From assembly GCA_903893745.1 (NCBI GenBank), contig CAITNF010000003.1:1-59299 (forward strand): a stretch of 59,299 nt of DNA, in the 5' to 3' direction. A model generated the notes under the pieces. The model made no database searches and was not told the DNA's origin. It worked only from the letters and a program-made list of their open reading frames with translations. This document shows, piece after piece, positions 1 through 8,051 of this stretch; the first letter of the stretch is position 1; every line of letters starts with the position of its first letter. Source of the stretch: an uncultured Actinomycetes bacterium (lineage in GTDB: Bacteria; Actinomycetota; Acidimicrobiia; Acidimicrobiales; RAAP-2). The position numbers were made by a program, and so were the translations under genes.

Positions 1-5
1 CAATA

Positions 6-39
6 GCCAGAGCCCCCTCCCGAAGGAGGGGGCTCTGGC
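6..39 (-). terminator. Strong intrinsic-type hairpin after the secreted TIG protein gene
   Basis: Bases 6-20 and 25-39 are perfect reverse complements, giving a 15-bp GC-rich stem. On the minus strand the loop is TTCG closed by C-G, the extra-stable UUCG tetraloop. It starts 22 nt past the stop codon of the minus-strand gene ending at 61. There is no long T tract behind it, so it may terminate as a stem-only actinobacterial terminator or protect the 3' end. Confidence 0.85.
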
Positions 40-60
40 CTTAGTACTGCGAGTGAACTA

Positions 61-3000
61 CTACTTCTGGCTGTAGCTCACTGACTTGGAACCATTGGCG
101 TTGCTCACCGTGATGTGACGCACCCCGCGCTTGGCCGTCTTCTTGACGCTCACCGTGAAGGTGACCGAACCCGATGACGTGCTCAAGATGCGGATCTTGG
201 TCAACTTGTCACTGCTCTTCACCTTGGTACCAGGACCAAAGTTCTTACCAGTGATGATGAAGACCGTGGTGCCACCAATCTTGGCTGGTCGACCCTGAAT
301 TCGTGAGATCGACAGCGGTGTTGCTGGTACCGGAGCCGGTCCACCGTTGAGCTGGAAGCTCACCGAGAGGCCGTCACCGTTCGTCAACGTCACCGTAGCT
401 GAGGTACCGGCAATGGCCGCAGCCGTGGTCGAGTACGTCAGCGTTGCCGAGCACAAGTGGGTGATGTCATCACACGTAGCGCTCAGAGGAGTTGACACCA
501 GGCTGTACGCCCCAGCGGTGGCACTCGTGATGGTGGCGGTCAACGTACCGGCGTCGAACATCGTTCCGGTCACGATCAACTGCTGGTTCGTCGCGAACGT
601 CGGCACGTAGTACGGGCCGCCCGTCACGGTCGGAGCCGGATCGGCGTAGAACAGGTAGTTGCCACGGGTACCCGAGATAGTGGTGGAACGACCATCGGGG
701 TTGGTGACCGTCAAGCCACCATAGATACCCGTCACACCAGTAAAGGCGCCCACGGTTACCGGCACCGCAATTGTTCGGTAGCCGTACCCGTTGTTGTTCG
801 AGAACACGGGTGTGCCAATCGTGAACAGTGAGTTCGTTGACACTACCGTGGCACCCGCCTGGAAATTATCTCCATAGGCGTAGACCAAGTACTTGCCACC
901 CGGGACCATCTCAGAAGTGGTGAGTGGCGAACCGTCAAGGTTGTACCAGTTATAACCTCCGTCTAGGTACGGCGGGTACGTCCAGTCGAAGCTGACGTTC
1001 CAGTTGCTGTAGTCGCCATTGACGTAGAAGTGACACTCAGTAGCGGCATTCGCCGTCGTCGTGACGGTCGCCGTCAACGTGTTGGGTGAAACTGAATTCG
1101 TCACCACGGTTACTCCCGATCGACCAGTCAACGTTGGGTCGCTGCATTCGTAGGTCAACGTCGTGTTGGGCTGGAAGTTGAATCCCCAGACCGTGACGTG
1201 TGACGTGCCACCAACAGAGACCGTTCCCGAAGAACCGTAGACGTGAGCTGCCGACACGATTGAAATCGGGTTCGAGTCCTGCCAGTCACCGGTCGTGTTC
1301 GACTGCAGCGAAACTACGACCACGTCACCTGCGGGGTAAGTCCAATGCCAGTCCTCGTTGACGTTCACCGTCAGCACATTGGCCGAGATGAACTGTCCGC
1401 CGCGGCAATAGTAATCGGCTACATAGCCAAGCGCTGGGGTCAGCACCGTAATGCGACAGGCGTTGGAGTAGTAGGTCCCGGGGTAGTCCAACTGGGTGTA
1501 GCCCATGTTCGTGGTCGTCAGTGTGATGGCGGTGTAGGTGCCATACACCAGCTCGCTCGGTGAGGCGGACACCGTCGGACCGTTAATGGTGACGAACGGC
1601 GTGCTGCTGATCGCTGAACCACCCCAGCCCGCGTCGGCGAGCACGGTGTCAGTTCCTGACGTCGAGCCGTAGCGTGCGTGGAAGTAGCACTGCAGTTGCG
1701 TCGACGTAGTCACGGTGCACGGGGGGGTATCGAAGAAGGCCCCATTACTCGCGTAAACCGAACCCGCATCGGCTGCGCCGGCCTGCCAACCCGTGCTCGG
1801 GATGGCGTAAAGGTCGGCTCCACTGAGGCCCGTACCGTTCACGGTCACGAGACCGCCAACGTTGTTCGAGCTGTCAGGGGTCAGCGAACCGAGGTTGGTC
1901 ACCGACGTAATGGTCGGACCGGCCACGATTGACAGGTAGCCACTCGTGGAGGTCTTCGAGCCTAAGAAGCCGTTGTTGACCGTCACGGTCAGCGGCACGT
2001 TATTACTGAGCGCAGCGCCGGCCTTCACCGAAAGCGTTCCGTAGATGCAAGTGCTGTTGTTGCCATCCACCGTAATGGTGACGTCGGGGTTACTCGAGGT
2101 CAACGTGGTCTTCGTGTTAGGCCACGCAAAACCAGTTCCGGAGACCGAGAAGTCGACCCCGCTGGCACCCTGGCCAACTGAGTACGAACCGGGGTCTGTG
2201 CAGTTCTGGTTTTGCGCCACACCGGTAATGGTGATGGGGCTGTTGTAGGTACCGAGCTGGAAGGCGTTGGGGATGACGTCAATGGCTCCGTTGGCGCCAA
2301 AGATCACCGCGTCTACGCTTTGCACGTCGTTGGCACCAGCACTGAGCACGACGTCGGGTGAAGTCCATACGGTATCGGCTTGCGGGAAGGTGAACGTTGA
2401 CGCTGCGGAGAACGTGACGTCGTACCAGGTGCTGTCCGCACAATTAGAGACAGTGTTACTTGATGAGAGCACGTTGAACGTCTGCGTGTCGCCAGTCGTT
2501 GTGTTCGTTGCCGTTACGGTCGAACCAGCCGCGAGTGCGCTAACTGGGTCGGTGGGGTCCGTGTTCTGGAGACAAACTTCGTGGTCACCGATCACAAAAC
2601 CGCCGTCTTGATTCATCGGGGCCGTGATCGAGCTCGGGGCGGTCACCGTCAAAGTGGCGGTGCCCGTTGAGGTCGCGCTGAGCGTACCGGACCAACCTGG
2701 CGCCGGCTTCAAGGTCGTCGAGTCAACGTAGGCGACTGACGATCCTGCGCCGAAACCGAAGCCCGGCAGCTCACCGTAGTACGTCGCGGTGGTACCAAAG
2801 GCAATGTCCACGGCAGTGTGGTTGGGGTCAACGGCTACTGAGCCCCCCACGTTATAGAAGGGGTTGTTGTGGCTGTCAATGAGGTAGCCGGCACCGTAGT
2901 ATCCACCAACCAGTGATCCACTGTCGAGGTCAACCTCGGCGTTGGCCTTCAACTGGGTGAGGGGTCCTTCGACCTTCACTTCGCTGCTACTGGCCGCAGT

Positions 3001-4569
3001 AGTCGCACCAGTGGTGATGACCATCTGGTAGCCAGTGAGGCCCAGGTACTTGTAGGGGGAAACGTACGGCGGGGTAAACGCACCCTCGATCGCGACGCCA
3101 CTGGCGTGCGCAGCCGCAACGGGTAGTGCCAAGGTCAGGCTGCCGAGACCAGTTGAGCCAGCATTAGCGTTGCGGCTCGTTACGACGTCGGCCTGTGAGG
3201 TGAGTCCATCAGAGATCATGATGTGCTCGCCCGGAAAGTAACCGCCCACGTTGGCCACAAAGATTGTCGTGGCTCCCGCCGTGATGGCCTGGGTCGCGGT
3301 CGTTACGTTAAAGCGTGGTGGCGTGGTCGTCACGACGGCCTCTTGGAAGCCACCGAGCGCGAAGTTCGTGGTGAGCGTTCCGGTGAAGGACTTACCCGAA
3401 AGAGCGTTCGAGAACGTCACCGTCGAGCTGTTCGTCCAGTTGTTACCGTAGCCAACAACGTAGAGATCGGTCGTTGAACCGTCGTTGAGCGATCCGAGCA
3501 CATCGAAGTTGGGCTGTGGTGCCACAACTACGAGACTGGCGTTACTACCAACACCAAGAATGTTGTTGGTGGTGTCAGCGGTCGTGCCGTCAGGATTGGT
3601 CACACGAACGTCAGCGGTGAAGTTGGAGCACCCAGAGGTCGTGGCAACTACGGTGATCGCGGTCGCGGTGACGCTGGGGGTGCCAAGGGAGATACAGGCA
3701 TCACCAGATGGTGGGTCGAGTGTCACGGTGGCGCCGGCCTGGAAACCAGTTCCCGAGATGGTGAGACTTGTGACACCAGTGCTGGGTAGCGACGTGTTCA
3801 CACCAGTGATGGTTGGTCCAGTAATGGCCATGGTCACGGCGTTCGACAGTGCACCAGCGGTGTTTTGATTGTCCTGGCTCGGCTCGGGGTTCTGCCAGAC
3901 GAAGCTGATGTTGTCAGCCTGCCATGGGCCAAAGTCCGAGCAGTCGAAGCCCCAGTTGAAGGTAACTGTGGTGCGGTCCGAGGTTACGTTGACGTTAGAA
4001 ATGCAGCCCTGATCAGAACCGTACTTGTCGTACGCAAAGAGAGAGCCGTCCGGATTCAGGTTGGAACCGGTGAGGGTCACGACCTGATTGATGTTGTCGG
4101 CCAGTGAGGCGGGTGACACCGAGTTAAGGACGGGACCGTTACCAATACCGAGGCCCTTCGCGAGGGTCACGGTGCCGTTGTCGTCGGTCAACGTGATGTC
4201 GTAGAAACCGGGAGTCGTCGACGCGGGCACGCGCACGTACGCAATGGCGTGCGTGCCGCTCCACTCATGGACACCAGAGATGGTGACACCGGGAGCGGTG
4301 GTGGTCATCGTGACCGGACCGTTGTCCGTGGCGAAACCAGTACCGACCACGAAGATCTTCGTGGAGAAGGCGCCCTGGTCGGCCTCAGCGGCGTAGCAGA
4401 CACCACTCGAGTAGTAGGCGTACGTAGTCACGCACGTAAGGGTCGGATTACTTGTAGCGGCCCCAGCTGTGGTGCTGGCCATCGCGGCTGGCAAAGCAGC
4501 AGCAACAAGCACGGCTCCAGCAGCAACTGCCTTCACCATGTGGCGAGATATCCGTCGCAAAGTATTCAT
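61..4569 (-). CDS. Very large secreted IPT/TIG (Ig-like) repeat protein
   Basis: A 1502-residue protein. The start at 4569 is chosen because AAGGAAGG lies just upstream and the N-terminus is a clear Sec signal peptide: RR-rich n-region, hydrophobic stretch of about residues 12-30, likely cleavage after AGAA near residue 38. The rest is about a dozen beta-sandwich repeats with the TIG signature (G-P-T-I-T-x-V ... V-x-G-x-G-F-x-x-G). It is rich in Thr, Ser, Gly and Asn, with scattered Cys pairs that could form disulfides. One module near residue 430-500 resembles the AGATTI...GY..GE insert of extracellular beta-rich proteins. The last 75 or so residues are strongly Lys/Arg-rich, unlike the neutral body. 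No LPXTG or C-terminal membrane anchor is seen. TIG families act in adhesion, carbohydrate binding or surface layers; which of these applies here is unknown. Monocistronic, with its own promoter and terminator. Confidence 0.85.
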   Translation of the reverse strand: MNTLRRISRHMVKAVAAGAVLVAAALPAAMASTTAGAATSNPTLTCVTTYAYYSSGVCYAAEADQGAFSTKIFVVGTGFATDNGPVTMTTTAPGVTISGVHEWSGTHAIAYVRVPASTTPGFYDITLTDDNGTVTLAKGLGIGNGPVLNSVSPASLADNINQVVTLTGSNLNPDGSLFAYDKYGSDQGCISNVNVTSDRTTVTFNWGFDCSDFGPWQADNISFVWQNPEPSQDNQNTAGALSNAVTMAITGPTITGVNTSLPSTGVTSLTISGTGFQAGATVTLDPPSGDACISLGTPSVTATAITVVATTSGCSNFTADVRVTNPDGTTADTTNNILGVGSNASLVVVAPQPNFDVLGSLNDGSTTDLYVVGYGNNWTNSSTVTFSNALSGKSFTGTLTTNFALGGFQEAVVTTTPPRFNVTTATQAITAGATTIFVANVGGYFPGEHIMISDGLTSQADVVTSRNANAGSTGLGSLTLALPVAAAHASGVAIEGAFTPPYVSPYKYLGLTGYQMVITTGATTAASSSEVKVEGPLTQLKANAEVDLDSGSLVGGYYGAGYLIDSHNNPFYNVGGSVAVDPNHTAVDIAFGTTATYYGELPGFGFGAGSSVAYVDSTTLKPAPGWSGTLSATSTGTATLTVTAPSSITAPMNQDGGFVIGDHEVCLQNTDPTDPVSALAAGSTVTATNTTTGDTQTFNVLSSSNTVSNCADSTWYDVTFSAASTFTFPQADTVWTSPDVVLSAGANDVQSVDAVIFGANGAIDVIPNAFQLGTYNSPITITGVAQNQNCTDPGSYSVGQGASGVDFSVSGTGFAWPNTKTTLTSSNPDVTITVDGNNSTCIYGTLSVKAGAALSNNVPLTVTVNNGFLGSKTSTSGYLSIVAGPTITSVTNLGSLTPDSSNNVGGLVTVNGTGLSGADLYAIPSTGWQAGAADAGSVYASNGAFFDTPPCTVTTSTQLQCYFHARYGSTSGTDTVLADAGWGGSAISSTPFVTINGPTVSASPSELVYGTYTAITLTTTNMGYTQLDYPGTYYSNACRITVLTPALGYVADYYCRGGQFISANVLTVNVNEDWHWTYPAGDVVVVSLQSNTTGDWQDSNPISIVSAAHVYGSSGTVSVGGTSHVTVWGFNFQPNTTLTYECSDPTLTGRSGVTVVTNSVSPNTLTATVTTTANAATECHFYVNGDYSNWNVSFDWTYPPYLDGGYNWYNLDGSPLTTSEMVPGGKYLVYAYGDNFQAGATVVSTNSLFTIGTPVFSNNNGYGYRTIAVPVTVGAFTGVTGIYGGLTVTNPDGRSTTISGTRGNYLFYADPAPTVTGGPYYVPTFATNQQLIVTGTMFDAGTLTATITSATAGAYSLVSTPLSATCDDITHLCSATLTYSTTAAAIAGTSATVTLTNGDGLSVSFQLNGGPAPVPATPLSISRIQGRPAKIGGTTVFIITGKNFGPGTKVKSSDKLTKIRILSTSSGSVTFTVSVKKTAKRGVRHITVSNANGSKSVSYSQK

Positions 4570-4720
4570 AACGAATCCTTCCTTCGTAGCGGCGTATGTG
4601 TTCACTTCACTCCATTCACAGGGGTCGACTCCCATCGACCTTTTACTTTGAGGTACGGCGTTAATGCAGAATTACGACAAAAGGCTCACGCCTCGTGACT
4701 AAGCACGGCCGTTTTCCTCT
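4570..4720 (-). promoter_or_regulatory. Long structured 5' leader of the TIG protein gene
   Basis: If the -10 box at 4732-4727 is used, the mRNA has a leader of about 150 nt. Two hairpins are visible on the minus strand. One has GGTCGA/TCGACC arms at 4635-4640 and 4623-4628 with a 6-nt loop containing GGGAG. The other has TCACG/CGTGA arms with an AGG loop near 4685-4698. No known riboswitch consensus was recognised. The leader ends with a strong Shine-Dalgarno. Confidence 0.35.
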
Positions 4721-4726
4721 GGGCCA

Positions 4727-4732
4727 AGTATA
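4727..4732 (-). promoter_or_regulatory. Candidate -10 box (TATACT) for the TIG protein gene
   Basis: On the minus strand the hexamer TATACT lies about 160 nt upstream of the start codon. No convincing -35 was found at 16-18 nt spacing, so the call rests on the -10 alone and on its place in the only sizeable non-coding gap near this gene. Confidence 0.4.
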
Positions 4733-5074
4733 GAGAGGTATTAAGGCCAGATGCGAATGGGTTAAGGATTCTTTGAAAACTCCCAAATTGGCGTCATTCG
4801 TCATTGTTTTCACGAAAGGCCTGATAAATAAGGCTTTTGACGGACCAGATCTGGGCAAAACATTGGAACTGGGCAAAATTAAAAAAACGTCACAGAGTCG
4901 TAACTGAAGCGATGGGTCAAAAATCCAGTTGACCGGGGGTGCTCCGGACCCCGGGTTCGGCGAGTGGTCGCGGCCTCGACGGCACAGTGAAACTCATCTA
5001 ATTAGTTTTCTTGAGATTAAAAACTTGCGCAATGAAGTACCTAGGGACTAGGTAATAAAAGAAAACTTAGCGAC
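4733..5074. other. AT-rich intergenic gap with two inverted repeats
   Basis: No credible gene is seen between the TIG protein promoter and the next gene's stop; the longest reading frames lack start context and family resemblance. The stretch is visibly richer in A/T than its surroundings, with runs of A near 4880. It contains a perfect inverted repeat, TACCTAG/CTAGGTA with GGA between, at 5038-5054. A GC-rich imperfect hairpin, CCGGGG/CCCCGG, spans 4933-4954. The first lies 20-37 nt past the stop of the minus-strand gene at 5075 and could be its weak terminator. Confidence 0.5.
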
Positions 5075-6175
5075 TTAGGCGATGGCGCAACGATTCGGAC
5101 CAAGCTCGAGCTCGGCCGATTCGTTAGTCGCCAGTTCGAACCCGGCGTTGATGGCCACGATGTGCTGATAGTTAGGTGGACGGTCCTTTACGTTGGCCAA
5201 AGCCCAGGCCACGAAGTCCTTTTCGCTCAACGCCAGGGCCGGCAAGGTGCCCCGCAACTCGCCGAGTTGACGCGAAGTAAAGCGTCCGGCCGTAACGGGC
5301 ACATCCGCACCGTAGTGCGCAGGAAAGATAGTCATCGAGTCGCCCAGGGGCAGCACTCGTTCGTGGAGACTCCGGTAGAGATTGTGGGCAAAAGGCTCAG
5401 CCTGATCAGCCAAATCGGGACGCCCCACGCTCTCGAGAAAGAGGGTATCGCCAGTAAAAAGGGCGGAGTCGCCCAATTGGTACATGGTGGAGCCTTCGGT
5501 ATGGCCCGGCACGCTGACCGCCGAGACCCCCAGCGACACGCCCGCGGCGAGTTCAATAACTCGTCCGTCGCTCAGGGGCTCAAAGTCAAAGGTAAAGGGG
5601 TCGTGCGCGTTCAACCACAGCGCCGCCCCGGTGGCGGCGACCAATTCACGAGCACCGCTGAGGTGATCGGCGTGCAGGTGCGTATCGACCACGTGCGTAA
5701 TCGTCCAACCGTGTCCGCGCGCCACGTCGCGATACTGCTCGATGTCGAGTGAGGGATCGATCACCACGGCCGACGACTGAGCCCCCACGACGTAGGAGAG
5801 ACAGCCCTTACCTCGTCGACGTACTTGCACGACCGTCGCCCCACCGAATTCGCCGCTCACTCGGTCGTACGTCGACGTCCACGAGCCCATGCCGCCTTCG
5901 AGCACCGCACTGGCAATGCCGTGGGTCGCGAGGAGTTGTGCACCCTGTAATGCTCGAGCACCCTTCGCGCAGATGACCACGAGGTCACGATCAAGAGGAA
6001 TTTCGTTCAGTCGTGCTTCCAGCGAACCGAGCGGCACGTTGTGCACGCCGGGAATCTTCCATTCAGCTACTTCGTCGGGCTCGCGTACGTCAAGTAAATA
6101 CAGTGCCGCGTTGTCATCCAGTGTGGCGACCAACTCGTTGGTGGTACGCGTAGAGATGAGTTCATCGAACGACAC
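5075..6175 (-). CDS. Rhodanese-metallo-beta-lactamase fusion (persulfide dioxygenase-like)
   Basis: A 366-residue soluble protein predicted to handle sulfane sulfur. Residues about 8-105 form a rhodanese domain with active Cys69 in the loop CAKGAR. Residues about 112-300 form a metallo-hydrolase domain with THLHADH (165-171), His225, Asp243 and His287, the metal set of ETHE1-type persulfide dioxygenases. A C-terminal tail of about 65 residues follows. Established CstB-type fusions have the dioxygenase first; here the rhodanese comes first. Predicted chemistry is transfer of persulfide sulfur and oxidation of glutathione or low-molecular-weight thiol persulfide to sulfite. The start is GTG at 6175 with no Shine-Dalgarno and a TATACT box 7 nt upstream, suggesting a leaderless mRNA. 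It is divergent from a second rhodanese gene across 64 bp. Confidence 0.88.
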   Translation of the reverse strand: MSFDELISTRTTNELVATLDDNAALYLLDVREPDEVAEWKIPGVHNVPLGSLEARLNEIPLDRDLVVICAKGARALQGAQLLATHGIASAVLEGGMGSWTSTYDRVSGEFGGATVVQVRRRGKGCLSYVVGAQSSAVVIDPSLDIEQYRDVARGHGWTITHVVDTHLHADHLSGARELVAATGAALWLNAHDPFTFDFEPLSDGRVIELAAGVSLGVSAVSVPGHTEGSTMYQLGDSALFTGDTLFLESVGRPDLADQAEPFAHNLYRSLHERVLPLGDSMTIFPAHYGADVPVTAGRFTSRQLGELRGTLPALALSEKDFVAWALANVKDRPPNYQHIVAINAGFELATNESAELELGPNRCAIA

Positions 6176-6182
6176 AACGAAA

Positions 6183-6188
6183 GTATAG
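6183..6188 (-). promoter_or_regulatory. -10 box (TATACT) of a probable leaderless promoter
   Basis: Minus-strand TATACT ends 7 nt before the GTG at 6175, so transcription should begin at or next to the start codon. The palindrome at 6205-6217 covers where the -35 would lie. Confidence 0.5.
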
Positions 6189-6204
6189 GAGTAGATTGCT
6201 CATG

Positions 6205-6217
6205 AATGACTCATTCC
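6205..6217. promoter_or_regulatory. Perfect palindrome, candidate shared operator of the divergent rhodanese genes
   Basis: GAATGA-C-TCATTC is a 13-nt perfect inverted repeat around a central C. It lies in the 64-bp interval between the two divergent sulfur genes and overlaps the expected -35 position of the minus-strand promoter. That is a typical place for a repressor. The regulator is not encoded nearby. Confidence 0.5.
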
Positions 6218-6239
6218 TAAAGACCAGTAGAGGATCACC

Positions 6240-6575
6240 ATGACTGATGTGCAAAGCGTGCAGGTGGACGAGGTGAACAGCCTCACCGCGAATGGTGCGC
6301 TCTTGCTCGACGTGCGCGAAACCGAAGAGTTTGAATCGGGTCACGCCCCTCAAGCAGTGCACGTGGCCTTAAGTGACGTGCCCGACCACCTGGGTGACTT
6401 TGACTCGAACCAACTCATCGTCTGCGTCTGTCGCAGTGGGGGCCGCAGTGGGCGGGCCGCCAAATTTTTGGCCGAACAGGGCTACCTCGTCGCGAACTGT
6501 GAGGGCGGCATGTTGGCCTGGGCCGAAGCAGGACTCGACATGGTCGCTCACGCTGGCGAACCATTCGTCCAGTAG
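6240..6575 (+). CDS. Single-domain rhodanese-like sulfurtransferase
   Basis: A 111-residue single rhodanese domain, probably cytoplasmic because no signal peptide is seen. LLLDVRETEEF near residue 21 and the active loop CRSGGRS (Cys64-Ser70) are intact; Cys64 would carry the persulfide, and Cys62 sits just before it. The six-residue active loop is of the kind found in sulfurtransferases rather than phosphatases. AGAGGA 8 nt upstream supports the ATG at 6240. It is divergent from the rhodanese-persulfide dioxygenase gene and probably co-regulated with it. The amidase gene begins 4 nt after its stop, so the two may be co-transcribed. Confidence 0.88.
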   Translation: MTDVQSVQVDEVNSLTANGALLLDVRETEEFESGHAPQAVHVALSDVPDHLGDFDSNQLIVCVCRSGGRSGRAAKFLAEQGYLVANCEGGMLAWAEAGLDMVAHAGEPFVQ

Positions 6576-6579
6576 CGAC

Positions 6580-8013
6580 GTGACCCAGTCCCGCGGACCC
6601 TTGCACGCACTCGCCAATGCGGTGCGCGCAAAAACGCTGAGCGCGCACGATCTGGTTAGTGCATCAATTACCCAGATCGAACGTCACGACCTACTACTCA
6701 ACGCCACCACCGAGCGCGGCTTTGACGACGCGCTCGCCCGAGCTCGAGCAATTGATGAAGGTCACGTGGCCCCCGGCGTACTGCTCGGGGCACCCACTCT
6801 CGTCAAGGACCTCGATGACTGGGCGGGCCACCCCACGAAGAAGGGCTCACTCACACTCGCCCAGGTCGCCCCGGCCACCAGCAACGGTGTGGTTCCCTCG
6901 CGACTCCTCGAGGCTGGTTGCGTCGTGGTGGCCAAGTCAACGTTGCCCGAGTTCGCGATTGAGGGTTTCACCGCCAACCTCGCGACGGGCATCACGCGTA
7001 ACCCGTGGAACCTAGATCTCTCACCGGGGGGCTCGAGTGGCGGTTCGGCGGCGGCGCTCGCGGCGGGGCTCGTCCTGGTCGCCACGGCCACCGACGGTGG
7101 TGGTTCGGTGCGCATTCCGGCATCACTCTGTGGACTCGTGGGTTTAAAACCAACCAACGGTTTAATTGGTCGCTGGCCCGCACCCGATTGGATTGACTAC
7201 TCCACCGACGGTCCATTCGCTACGTCAACCGATGACCTTCGACTCTTACTCGACGTGATGGTGGGACCCATTGCGGGCGATCCCACCACGGCGCCTCGCG
7301 TGCTCTACCAAAACTTGCGACGACACGAAGGGCGCCCCCTGTATCTCTTCGCCGCCGAACGCACGTCACCACTGGGTCCTCTCCCCCACGACGTTCGTCG
7401 CGCACTGCACGAAGCGGTCGCGCTCTTTAGCGAGCTCGTCGGGCGACCCGTCCAGTGGCTCGAATCCAACGAGGTCTTTCACGGCGGCGACCCCGATCTG
7501 GACTGGTTCACGATCACGACGAGCGAACACGTCAGTGCTCTGGGTCGCCCGTGGGTGATTGAGCACATGGAAGATTTTCACGTCGCCACGCAGGAGTACT
7601 TACGCGCGGGGCTCAACGTCAACATCACGGACTACCTCGACGCGCGGCGACGTCGCTACCACTACGTACGACAACTTGACGAACTACTGGGTGACGACGG
7701 AATCCTGCTCACGCCGGCAGTCGCCAGCACCGGGTGGTACGCCGACGGTCGCATCACACCCGACGCACCGGTGCACGGTCTCGCCCCCGAGGTCTACTCC
7801 ACCGCCATGCAAAACGTCACTGGCAATCCCGCGCTGAGCGTTCCCGTGGGGCGCCTCGAATCGGGTCTGCCCTTTGGCCTGCAGTTAACCGCACCACACT
7901 TTGATGACGCGCGGCTGGTGGACCTGGCGGCACTGGTGCAAGACGTGCACCCGTGGCCGCGTTACGCACCGGGTTACCAAGGACTCGACGAACTACTCGG
8001 ACTGCGCGATTAG
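6580..8013 (+). CDS. Amidase signature family hydrolase
   Basis: A 477-residue amidase. The catalytic triad of the family is visible: Lys76 in LVKD, cis-Ser152 in the glycine/serine-rich segment GGSSGGS, and nucleophile Ser176 in DGGGSVRIPAS. The 24-residue spacing between the two serines is standard. The frame is open far upstream, but the first good start clear of the rhodanese gene is GTG 6580. Sequence before it reads through the rhodanese gene and looks non-native. The substrate cannot be told. It resembles GatA-like and 6-aminohexanoate-type amidases, but no gatB or gatC is adjacent, so it is probably not the tRNA amidotransferase subunit. Confidence 0.85.
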   Translation: MTQSRGPLHALANAVRAKTLSAHDLVSASITQIERHDLLLNATTERGFDDALARARAIDEGHVAPGVLLGAPTLVKDLDDWAGHPTKKGSLTLAQVAPATSNGVVPSRLLEAGCVVVAKSTLPEFAIEGFTANLATGITRNPWNLDLSPGGSSGGSAAALAAGLVLVATATDGGGSVRIPASLCGLVGLKPTNGLIGRWPAPDWIDYSTDGPFATSTDDLRLLLDVMVGPIAGDPTTAPRVLYQNLRRHEGRPLYLFAAERTSPLGPLPHDVRRALHEAVALFSELVGRPVQWLESNEVFHGGDPDLDWFTITTSEHVSALGRPWVIEHMEDFHVATQEYLRAGLNVNITDYLDARRRRYHYVRQLDELLGDDGILLTPAVASTGWYADGRITPDAPVHGLAPEVYSTAMQNVTGNPALSVPVGRLESGLPFGLQLTAPHFDDARLVDLAALVQDVHPWPRYAPGYQGLDELLGLRD

Positions 8014-8051
8014 GCGCCGTCGGTCACGACCGCTACCTCGCGAGTAAAAAA

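Noticed and set aside
4661-4876. Possible small protein gene in the large gap upstream of the TIG gene
   Set aside because: No ribosome site, no family, and it would overlap the likely promoter of the TIG gene.
6580-8013. Amidase as GatA of the tRNA amidotransferase, given nearby gltX and tRNA-Gln
   Set aside because: No gatB/gatC neighbours and the gene pairs with a rhodanese instead; the family has many other members.
8021-8032. CGGTC-AC-GACCG as terminator between the amidase and coiled-coil genes
   Set aside because: Two-base loop and five-base stem cannot form a usual terminator hairpin.
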